From NCBI GenBank assembly GCA_002391105.1, contig DGRT01000163.1, positions 1 through 34,252 on the forward strand: 34,252 nucleotides of DNA, in the 5' to 3' direction. This document shows, piece after piece, positions 8,404-14,337 of the stretch. The position numbers were made by a program, and so were the translations under genes. The DNA is from Lachnospiraceae bacterium UBA4381 (lineage in GTDB: Bacteria > Bacillota > Clostridia > Lachnospirales > Lachnospiraceae). Within the stretch, counting starts at the first letter, position 1. Every line of letters starts with the position of its first letter. The notes beneath the pieces were generated by a model. That model worked only from the letters and a program-made list of their open reading frames with translations. It was not told the DNA's origin and ran no database searches.

Positions 8404-8441
8404 ACAGGGGTGATGTGACAAGGTGCCTGTCCCCCTGTCAC
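8404..8441. repeat. GC-rich palindromic element upstream of the 137-aa gene
   Basis: GTGACA (8415-8420) pairs with TGTCAC (8436-8441), with AGGTGCCTGTCCCCC between. An alternative helix ACAGGGG (8404-8410) with CCCCTGT (8432-8438) competes for the same bases. The core GGTGCCTGTCCCC resembles dispersed palindromic repeats I have seen in Firmicutes genomes, of the REP/RAYT type; this is recalled and was not searched. No T-tract follows, so it is not a normal terminator. It sits just before the Shine-Dalgarno AGGAGGT (8454-8460) and could affect expression. Confidence 0.55.
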
Positions 8442-8467
8442 TTAATGGAACTTAGGAGGTAAATATA

Positions 8468-8881
8468 ATGGCAGTTATAGATGAGCTTATTCGCGAAGAG
8501 GAAAATGGTTCGCTTAGTTTTGGCAACTATGCTTTAAGTGAAAAAACTAAGAAGGATGGTTTTGAATATAATGGAGACAGCTACAAGATCAAGACCTTTT
8601 CTGATATAACAAAGCTTGAGAAAAATGGAATGTTTGTATATGAATCTGTTCCCGGAACTGTAGTTCACGAATTCAGATCCAATGGTGAAAAGGTAATGTT
8701 TACTGTAGAGGGCGAGAGTGATGCACAGATTACTCTTGAGCTTGAACAGGAAACTGAATATAAGGTTCATGTAGATGGAGTTTATGTAGGAAAGATAAAA
8801 ACAAATCTCGGTGGAAAGCTGAATCTCAGTGTCGAGCTTGAGGATGCAGATACAGTTGATGTATTAATCGAGAAGAACTAG
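8468..8881 (+). CDS. Conserved small beta-rich protein of unknown function (137 aa)
   Basis: A strong AGGAGGT lies seven bases before the ATG. The protein is acidic, soluble, has no Cys, signal peptide or membrane segment, and alternates short hydrophobic strands with turns (for example KLEKNGMFVYESVPGTVVHE and EYKVHVDGVYVGKIKTNLGG), suggesting a beta-sandwich. I recognise the pattern as a short protein common in Lachnospiraceae that databases sometimes label endosialidase. Nothing here supports such an enzyme: it is far too short for a catalytic domain and shows no catalytic motif, so I do not adopt that name. It sits between clpC and radA, positions that are normally adjacent, and is flanked by two related GC-rich palindromes and a structured RNA candidate. 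Confidence 0.85.
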   Translation: MAVIDELIREEENGSLSFGNYALSEKTKKDGFEYNGDSYKIKTFSDITKLEKNGMFVYESVPGTVVHEFRSNGEKVMFTVEGESDAQITLELEQETEYKVHVDGVYVGKIKTNLGGKLNLSVELEDADTVDVLIEKN

Positions 8882-8900
8882 TACATCGTAAAATAAGTAA

Positions 8901-9041
8901 CTGGTACATTCACGCAGAATAAGCTTTTGAGCATGCGACTTAAAATGTAGCTGTAGTAGGATGCAGCGAGGCTTTAAGTCGAGTAGGATTCGTAGGTTTA
9001 GATAAGCGAAGGTTTCAGTTGCTCAGGGAATGATGTACCGG
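8901..9041 (+). ncRNA. Candidate structured RNA between the 137-aa gene and radA
   Basis: This non-coding stretch folds by hand into a closed multi-branch structure. P1: 8901-8910 with 9032-9041, ten pairs, two of them wobble. P2: 8925-8933 with 9020-9028, including TGAGCA/TGCTCA. P3: 8936-8944 with 8973-8981, nine Watson-Crick pairs, capped by a hairpin 8950-8955/8962-8967. P4: 8989-8993 with 9006-9010. P3 and P4 branch inside P2, giving a three-way junction. GTAGGAT occurs twice, in the P3 cap and again just before P4. A TAAAAT box at 8889-8894 could start transcription near 8901, but no good -35 is seen. It does not resemble tmRNA, RNase P, SRP RNA or 6S RNA to my eye; raiA and other Firmicutes motifs cannot be excluded. 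It could be an independent small RNA or a cis-acting leader of radA. Confidence 0.6.
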
Positions 9042-9075
9042 TATATGGTTTACGAGAAAATGGTAAAAATATAAG

Positions 9076-9116
9076 TGGGGACCTGCCTGTAAGGATGTCC
9101 CCATTTATCTTTGTTT
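9076..9116 (+). terminator. Terminator-like hairpin just before radA
   Basis: TGGGGAC (9076-9082) pairs with GTCCCCA (9097-9103), seven pairs around a 14-base loop, followed by a T-rich but interrupted tract (9104-9116). It ends less than 20 bases before the radA start codon, so no promoter fits between. It either ends the upstream RNA with partial read-through, or acts as an attenuator for radA. The loop carries TGCCTGT, shared with the palindrome at 8415-8441. Confidence 0.55.
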
Positions 9117-9133
9117 GATGGCGGAGAGATAAA

Positions 9134-10504
9134 TTGGCAAAAGAAAAGCAGATTTTTTACTGTAAGGAATGTGGATATGAATCGGCAAAATGGCTGGGAC
9201 AGTGTCCATCCTGTAAGGCGTGGAATTCATTTGTAGAAGAGAAGGTTACGAAGAGCAGAACCAATAAAATCGTTTCTGTAAATGACAGACCTAGAGCTAC
9301 AAGTATAAAGAATATTTCGTCCTCTGAAGAAAGCCGTATCCTGACCGGAATTACTGAGCTGGACAGAGTGCTTGGTGGTGGCATCGTAAAGGGCTCTCTG
9401 GTACTGGTTGGTGGAGATCCCGGTATAGGCAAATCCACACTGCTTTTGGAAATGTGTCGCAATCTGGTACAGGATGATATAAAGGTCCTATATGTTTCCG
9501 GTGAGGAATCTATGTCACAGATCAAGTCCAGAGCTGTGAGACTTAAGATAACTGAAGGAAGCGTCATGGAAGAAAGACTGATGCTGCTCAGTGACAATGA
9601 TATGGATAATATCGAGACTCAGATTGAAAATGTAAATGCAGAGGTTGTGGTTATAGACTCCATACAGACCATCGAGTCTTCGGCTATAGATTCGGCGCCG
9701 GGTACCGTATCACAGGTAAGAGAGGTTACGGCAAGACTGATGCAGCTTGCGAAGCAGCAAAATGTTGCAGTTTTTATAGTCGGTCATGTTACAAAAGAAG
9801 GTACGGTGGCAGGACCAAGAACTCTCGAACATATGGTTGACTCGGTGCTGTATTTTGAGGGTGATGAGAGCGGAGGCTTCAGGCTTCTCAGAGCCAATAA
9901 AAACCGTTTTGGTTCCACGAATGAAATAGGCGTATTCAATATGACAGACAGTGGTCTTGACGAGGTCACTAATCCTTCGGAATTCTTCCTGAGTGGAAGA
10001 CCGGTGGATGCATCCGGTTCAGCGGTAGTCTGTATAGTTGAAGGAACCAGAGCGCTCATGGTGGAGCTTCAGGCGCTGGTTACTGATTCGAGCTTTAATC
10101 TTCCGAGACGTACTTCGGTAGGCGTTGATTTTAACAGGGTTAATCTGCTTATAGCGGTGCTGGAGAAGAGGGGCGGTATTCATATGACTAACTGTGACTG
10201 CTATATCAATATAGCAGGAGGCATGAAGGTAAATGATCCTTCTACAGATCTGGGAGTCGTATGCGCTATAGTCTCATCCTTTAGAGATAAACCGATTGAT
10301 GATAAAACAGTAATAATCGGAGAGATAGGTCTGGCTGGAGAGATAAGGGCGGTAAGAGGTATATCCCAGAGACTTAGGGAGGCTGCAAAGCTAGGTTATA
10401 CGAGGGCTATAGTGCCTAAGTCCAACTACAGTCCGGAACTGGGCAGACTTGAGCTTGAAATAGTATATGTTTCAAATATCAGTGATGCACTCAGCATTTT
10501 GTGA
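9134..10504 (+). CDS. radA: DNA repair protein RadA
   Basis: RadA (Sms) is a RecA-like ATPase/helicase that processes recombination intermediates. The 456 residues show the full layout: an N-terminal zinc ribbon with C10, C13, C24 and C27; a RecA-type core with Walker A GGDPGIGKST (93-102); the RadA-specific KNRFG motif at 256-260; and a C-terminal Lon-protease-like domain (about 285-456, including GGIHMTNCDCYINIAGGMKV split over strands). The start codon is TTG at 9134, supported by GGAG (9123-9126) seven bases upstream and by the canonical N-terminus (MAKEKQIFYCKECG). Following clpC is a normal position for radA, but here a small gene and an RNA candidate intervene, and a terminator-like hairpin precedes it. 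Confidence 0.97.
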   Translation: MAKEKQIFYCKECGYESAKWLGQCPSCKAWNSFVEEKVTKSRTNKIVSVNDRPRATSIKNISSSEESRILTGITELDRVLGGGIVKGSLVLVGGDPGIGKSTLLLEMCRNLVQDDIKVLYVSGEESMSQIKSRAVRLKITEGSVMEERLMLLSDNDMDNIETQIENVNAEVVVIDSIQTIESSAIDSAPGTVSQVREVTARLMQLAKQQNVAVFIVGHVTKEGTVAGPRTLEHMVDSVLYFEGDESGGFRLLRANKNRFGSTNEIGVFNMTDSGLDEVTNPSEFFLSGRPVDASGSAVVCIVEGTRALMVELQALVTDSSFNLPRRTSVGVDFNRVNLLIAVLEKRGGIHMTNCDCYINIAGGMKVNDPSTDLGVVCAIVSSFRDKPIDDKTVIIGEIGLAGEIRAVRGISQRLREAAKLGYTRAIVPKSNYSPELGRLELEIVYVSNISDALSIL

Positions 10505-10592
10505 TTAGCGTATATATCAGTGGTCACGTGTCAGAGATTATAATGATTAACGATAGAATATTTATATTAGAATAAAACAGGAGGAAAAAATA

Positions 10593-11198
10593 ATGGGAAT
10601 GAATGTTGCATGTCTTGATCTGGAGGGAGTACTTGTACCTGAGATATGGATAGCTTTTTCAGAGGCAAGTGGGATACCTGAGCTTAGAAGAACTACCAGG
10701 GATGAACCGGACTATAATAAGCTGATGAACTGGAGACTGGGGATTCTCAAGGAGCATGGACTTGGCCTGAAGGAAATACAGGATACTATAGCAAAGATAG
10801 ATCCGCTTCCGGGAGCTAAGGAATTTCTGGATGAACTTAGAGATGCTACCCAGACTATTATTATCAGTGATACATTTGAACAGTTTGCAAAGCCTCTTAT
10901 GGTAAAGCTGGGAATGCCAACACTTTTCTGTAATACTCTTGAGGTGGCAGAGGATGGTACTATAACAGGCTTCAAGATGAGATGTGAGCAGTCTAAATTA
11001 ACAACAGTAAGGGCGCTTCAGAGCTGTGGATTTGATACTATAGCAACAGGAGACTCCTTCAATGATCTCGCCATGATACAGGCAAGTAAGGCTGGATTTC
11101 TCTTTAGAAGTACAGAAAGCATCAAGAAGGATCATCCGGAGCTTCCGGCATATGATGAGTACAGTGATCTGCTTGCTGCATTTAAGGCGGCTTTATAA
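10593..11198 (+). CDS. thrH: ThrH-type HAD phosphatase (phosphoserine phosphatase / homoserine phosphotransferase)
   Basis: A 201-residue HAD-superfamily enzyme strongly resembling Pseudomonas ThrH, which dephosphorylates phosphoserine and can transfer the phosphate to homoserine. The N-terminal catalytic motif is CLDLEGVLVPEIWIAFSE, with nucleophile Asp9 and, typical of ThrH, Glu11 where most HAD enzymes have Asp. Motif II lies in IIISDTFEQF and the magnesium motif in TGDSFNDLAMI. AGGAGG (10579-10584) is eight bases before the ATG. A TATAAT box at 10539-10544 may be its -10, but the -35 is poor. Serine or threonine synthesis genes are not adjacent, so the physiological substrate cannot be deduced from context. 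Confidence 0.9.
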   Translation: MGMNVACLDLEGVLVPEIWIAFSEASGIPELRRTTRDEPDYNKLMNWRLGILKEHGLGLKEIQDTIAKIDPLPGAKEFLDELRDATQTIIISDTFEQFAKPLMVKLGMPTLFCNTLEVAEDGTITGFKMRCEQSKLTTVRALQSCGFDTIATGDSFNDLAMIQASKAGFLFRSTESIKKDHPELPAYDEYSDLLAAFKAAL

Positions 11199-11243
11199 GA
11201 ATATAAAATCTTGGAAATGTAATATAGTAGCTGGAGGATAAGC

Positions 11244-12257
11244 TTGGACATTAAGGAAATAAAAAAGAAATATTCATTATATGGACTTGGGCTGTTTGTA
11301 TTTGTTCTTGTATTAGAGCTTGCAGGTATAGTTATGAGAGTTTTGTTTACAAAGCTCAACTTTGATTATTCCGGTAATAGCTGGCTTACATATTTATTTG
11401 GGGTAGGAGTTATATGGATAGTTGCCTTTCCGTTTCTGGTAATAATTGTTCATACACTTCCCACTGTAACGCCACCAAAGCACAGCATAAAACCTCTCTA
11501 TATGCTTCAGTTTTACGCTATGATGGTCGGTCTTATGATAGCTTCAAATCTGTTTGGTAAGATGGTGGTTGTGATTCTTGAGAAGCTGTCAGGACTTGTT
11601 ATAGAAGACAGGACTATGAATACTATACAGGCACAGGACTTACTACCATCTATTGTATTTGTAGTAATTCTTGGTCCTATTATGGAGGAAATCGGGTTCA
11701 GAAAGATACTTATAGATAAACTGGGAAAGTACAGTCCAAACTTGGCAATCATATTGTCCGGTATAACCTTTGGTCTTTTTCATAATAATATTCATCAGTT
11801 CTTTTATGCAACAGCAATAGGTATGCTTTTTGCTTATATATATTCCATATCAGGAGATATAAGATATACCATAGGACTTCATATGATAGTGAATCTTTTC
11901 CATGGTATCCTGCCATCCTTTATATTAAAGGGACTTGATATGGATGAGATTATGGAAGTGTCGGATATGTCAGCGACGGAAGCCCTGACTCAGGAGGCTC
12001 AGAACAAGGTGCTGGCTCTCTATAGCAATCCGTCATTCTTGCTGCTTTTAGCTTTTGCGGGATTTATTTTTCTGGTAGCAATAGTTGGAATAGTGCTATT
12101 CCTCATAAATGTTAAAAAGATGAGAATATATGAAGAAAGCCCTATGCTTCCGAAGGATAAAGCCATTGGCGTAGTATTCTTTAATCCGGGTATGATTGCA
12201 TTTTATGTATTATGCCTTATAGTTGGTATATATACGATAATATTGCTGCAGGGATAG
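11244..12257 (+). CDS. CPBP-family intramembrane metalloprotease
   Basis: A 337-residue polytopic membrane protein with about eight hydrophobic segments. It carries the CPBP (Abi/CAAX-protease-like) motifs: EEIGFR at 148-153 (the EExxxR motif), FGLFH ending at His180, and HMIVN with His213 and Asn217. These residues form the glutamate/histidine active site within the membrane. The extra C-terminal transmembrane region (about 270-337) extends beyond the core. Family members process prenylated or other membrane proteins, or protect against bacteriocins; the substrate is unknown. The start is TTG at 11244, with GGAGG (11233-11237) six bases upstream. It is 45 bases after thrH and 7 bases before the dipeptidase lipoprotein, suggesting co-transcription with the latter. 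Confidence 0.9.
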   Translation: MDIKEIKKKYSLYGLGLFVFVLVLELAGIVMRVLFTKLNFDYSGNSWLTYLFGVGVIWIVAFPFLVIIVHTLPTVTPPKHSIKPLYMLQFYAMMVGLMIASNLFGKMVVVILEKLSGLVIEDRTMNTIQAQDLLPSIVFVVILGPIMEEIGFRKILIDKLGKYSPNLAIILSGITFGLFHNNIHQFFYATAIGMLFAYIYSISGDIRYTIGLHMIVNLFHGILPSFILKGLDMDEIMEVSDMSATEALTQEAQNKVLALYSNPSFLLLLAFAGFIFLVAIVGIVLFLINVKKMRIYEESPMLPKDKAIGVVFFNPGMIAFYVLCLIVGIYTIILLQG

Positions 12258-12264
12258 GGAAAGT

Positions 12265-13359
12265 ATGGAAAAGAATTTAAGGAAAATCAGAAGGTCTATA
12301 GTAAGAATGAATGCACTTATTGCGGTTATAAGTATGATGTGCATTCTTTCTTCTTGTGGAAAAGACATATATAATATGGAGCCTGTTTCCACTGATGAGT
12401 ATATTACTACAGAACAGGCAACGGTAACGGAGCAGACCGAAGAAGCGACAGATGCTTCTACTAATTCAGATGCTGATAAGATTAAAGAGTCTGATGACGA
12501 TGGTGCAGATAAAGGGCTTTCTGATAAAAAAGACACAGAAGAACCCGAAGCGGATAATACGGAAAAAACAGCAGACAGCAAAACAGAAGAAGCCGGGAAT
12601 AAAGAAAAAACAGCAGACAGTAATAAAGAAGAGGCCGATAATAAAGAAATATCAAATAATAAAAATGAAACCACTGAGGAAGTATATGAATATATCAATG
12701 AGGACGGTAAAAGGATGTCCAATGATTCTTCCGGCTTTGTTCTTATAAGTGAAGCAGTTCCGGATGCCATTCTCGAAATAAGATATTATTCAACATATAA
12801 CTTTGTAGGCGACAGAATAGATGGCTATGAAGAGCCGGTGGCAATTATAACGAAGGAAGCGGCTGAGGCCTTGAGAGAAGTAAGTGATGAACTGGTAGCA
12901 CAGGGCTACAGACTTAAAATATATGATGCATATCGCCCGCAGCCTGCAGTTTCACATTTTGTAAGATGGGCTGAGGATATTGATGATACCAGAATGAAGG
13001 AATATTTCTATCCGGAACTGGATAAGTCGGTTCTTTTTAATCAGGGCTATATATCTGAATATTCGGGGCACAGCAGGGGAAGCTCTGTGGATCTGACACT
13101 ATTTGATATGAGAACTGAAAAGGAAGTGGATATGGGTGGAACTTTCGACTATTTTGGTGAAAATTCCCATCCGGACTATACTGGAATAACTACAGAACAG
13201 TATGAAAACAGAATGATACTTAGAAATGCCATGACAGCGCATGGCTTCAAGCCTATATCCGTGGAGTGGTGGCATTTTAATTATATAAATGAACCATATC
13301 CGGATACGTATTTTACATTTCCGGTAAGCAGTGACTCGGTGGAACACGTTACCGAATAG
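12265..13359 (+). CDS. D-Ala-D-Ala dipeptidase (VanX/DdpX-like) lipoprotein
   Basis: A 364-residue secreted lipoprotein. The N-terminus has basic residues, a hydrophobic stretch and a lipobox LSSC with lipidated Cys31. A low-complexity Asp/Glu/Lys/Thr-rich linker (about 40-135) with 14-residue repeats follows, then a VanX-type peptidase domain (about 150-360). Catalytic signatures are SGHSRGSSVDLTL (zinc ligands His269 and Asp276, the SxHxxGxxxD motif) and EWWH (catalytic Glu334, zinc ligand His337). DAYRPQ (about 230-236) is also typical. VanX hydrolyses D-Ala-D-Ala dipeptide. No vanH or vanA ligase is nearby and this copy is exported, so recycling or remodelling of wall-derived D-Ala-D-Ala is likelier than glycopeptide resistance. 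The 3' end lies in a 66-bp tandem repeat, so the last eight residues and the stop are repeated downstream. Confidence 0.92.
   Translation: MEKNLRKIRRSIVRMNALIAVISMMCILSSCGKDIYNMEPVSTDEYITTEQATVTEQTEEATDASTNSDADKIKESDDDGADKGLSDKKDTEEPEADNTEKTADSKTEEAGNKEKTADSNKEEADNKEISNNKNETTEEVYEYINEDGKRMSNDSSGFVLISEAVPDAILEIRYYSTYNFVGDRIDGYEEPVAIITKEAAEALREVSDELVAQGYRLKIYDAYRPQPAVSHFVRWAEDIDDTRMKEYFYPELDKSVLFNQGYISEYSGHSRGSSVDLTLFDMRTEKEVDMGGTFDYFGENSHPDYTGITTEQYENRMILRNAMTAHGFKPISVEWWHFNYINEPYPDTYFTFPVSSDSVEHVTE
12562..12645 (+). repeat. 42-bp in-frame repeat in the lipoprotein linker, two copies
   Basis: Two 42-base units (12562-12603 and 12604-12645) encode EKTADSKTEEAGNK and EKTADSNKEEADNK, with a degenerate third start (EISNNK) after. 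Length variation in this spacer between wall and enzyme domain would be tolerated. Confidence 0.8.
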
Positions 13360-13499
13360 CTGCAAAGGGCAAGGCTTGATGCCGAATCAGTAGCGTTAGA
13401 CTCGGTGGAGCATATTACAGAATAGCTACTAAGGGCAAGGCTTGATGCCGAATCAGTAGCGTCAGACCCGGTGAAACATGTTACAGAATAGCTGCAAAG
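13333..13499. repeat. 66-bp tandem repeat, about 2.5 copies
   Basis: Units begin at 13333, 13399 and 13465 with GACYCGGTGRA. The second half of units 1 and 2 (the GGGCAAGGCTTGATGCCG portion onwards) is nearly identical. Unit 1 encodes the last residues of the dipeptidase and its TAG stop; because 66 is a multiple of three, the TAG recurs in frame at 13423-13425 and 13489-13491. Each unit contains a small GGCA/TGCC hairpin. Confidence 0.92.
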
Positions 13500-13529
13500 T
13501 GGCACGGCACGATAAGATTAGGGGATGGT

Positions 13530-14243
13530 ATGGACACATCTGGCAGATTAAAAATCCTGAATAGAAATCAGATCAAGTATCTGGCAATTATCTGTATGCT
13601 GATAGATCATGCTACCTGGGCATTTGTTCCGGAAGATACTGCTGTCTGGCAGGTGCTTCGCTTTTTCGGCAGACTTACTGCACCCCTAATGGCATATTTT
13701 CTGGCAGAAGGCTACTACTATACAAAGGACAGATTAAAATACGGAATAAGGCTGTTTGTCTTTGCGGTTATATCCTGGCCATGCTATTCGCTTTTCAAGA
13801 CGGGCGGGATAAATGTATTTCAGATGGGAGTAATATTTACACTGTTTCTTGCCTATATAAATATATGGCTGTGGGATACGCTGGATTCTCCGGCACCTGT
13901 GCATATTATGATAACCTTTATCATGTGCTATATATCGCAAATGGGTGACTGGAGCGTATTTGTAATATTATGGTCCCTGTTTTTTTATCTGTATAAGGAC
14001 AGACCTGTTAAGATGTGGACTTTATATTATCTGGTAAGCGCATATTATATTATAATGGTTTTTCAGTCCAGAGGACTTGTAAATGGTCTTTTCTCTGCAG
14101 GATGTCTTGTTATGCCGCTGATCATCAGCTTTTTATATAATGGTAAGTCCGGCAGCAGAAATGCATTTCATAAATGGATTTTCTATATATTTTATCCCCT
14201 TCATCTGTTTGTTTTATGGATGATAAAAAATAATGTGACATAA
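13530..14243 (+). CDS. TraX-like membrane protein
   Basis: A 237-residue integral membrane protein with about eight hydrophobic segments. The N-terminal region (LNRNQIKYLAIICMLIDHAT, then LRFFGRLTAPLMAYFLAEGY) matches the TraX family, known from F-pilin N-acetylation but widespread on bacterial chromosomes with unknown acyl acceptors. No conjugation genes are present, so a chromosomal role such as envelope acylation is likelier. AGGGG (13520-13524) is five bases before the ATG. It follows the tandem-repeat gap after the dipeptidase and could share its transcript. Confidence 0.88.
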   Translation: MDTSGRLKILNRNQIKYLAIICMLIDHATWAFVPEDTAVWQVLRFFGRLTAPLMAYFLAEGYYYTKDRLKYGIRLFVFAVISWPCYSLFKTGGINVFQMGVIFTLFLAYINIWLWDTLDSPAPVHIMITFIMCYISQMGDWSVFVILWSLFFYLYKDRPVKMWTLYYLVSAYYIIMVFQSRGLVNGLFSAGCLVMPLIISFLYNGKSGSRNAFHKWIFYIFYPLHLFVLWMIKNNVT

Positions 14244-14244
14244 G

Positions 14245-14256
14245 TGACTATAGTCA
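14245..14256. promoter_or_regulatory. Perfect 12-bp palindrome between traX-like gene and ABC-F gene
   Basis: TGACTATAGTCA begins two bases after the TraX-like stop codon and about 80 bases before the ABC-F start. It is a candidate operator; no regulator is known, and chance is possible. Confidence 0.25.
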
Positions 14257-14337
14257 AAATGCGTTCCCGTTTGCAGGAAAAGCAGGTTGAACTAATGACG
14301 CGCTGAAACCTAAATTATAATTTTAAAGGAATAGATA

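Noticed and set aside
8468..8881. Endosialidase name for the 137-aa protein
   Set aside because: Too short for such an enzyme and no catalytic motif is visible; the name appears to be a propagated label.
12210..12770. 186-codon reverse-strand ORF rich in Ser/Leu
   Set aside because: Complement of the Glu/Lys/Asp/Thr-rich linker of the dipeptidase lipoprotein; low complexity on one strand produces it.
12265..13359. Glycopeptide resistance cluster
   Set aside because: Only a VanX-like peptidase is present; no vanH, vanA/B ligase or vanRS genes are adjacent, and this copy is exported.
13333..13499. CRISPR-like repetition
   Set aside because: Units are directly adjacent tandem copies with no unique spacers and no cas genes.
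13281..13505. Reverse-strand ORF with 22-residue repeats
   Set aside because: It is the complement of the 66-bp tandem repeat; it stays open only because the repeat length is a multiple of three, and it has no convincing start context.
14316..14321. Perfect TATAAT before the ABC-F gene
   Set aside because: Transcription starting from it would begin inside the Shine-Dalgarno sequence, and no -35 lies at the right distance.
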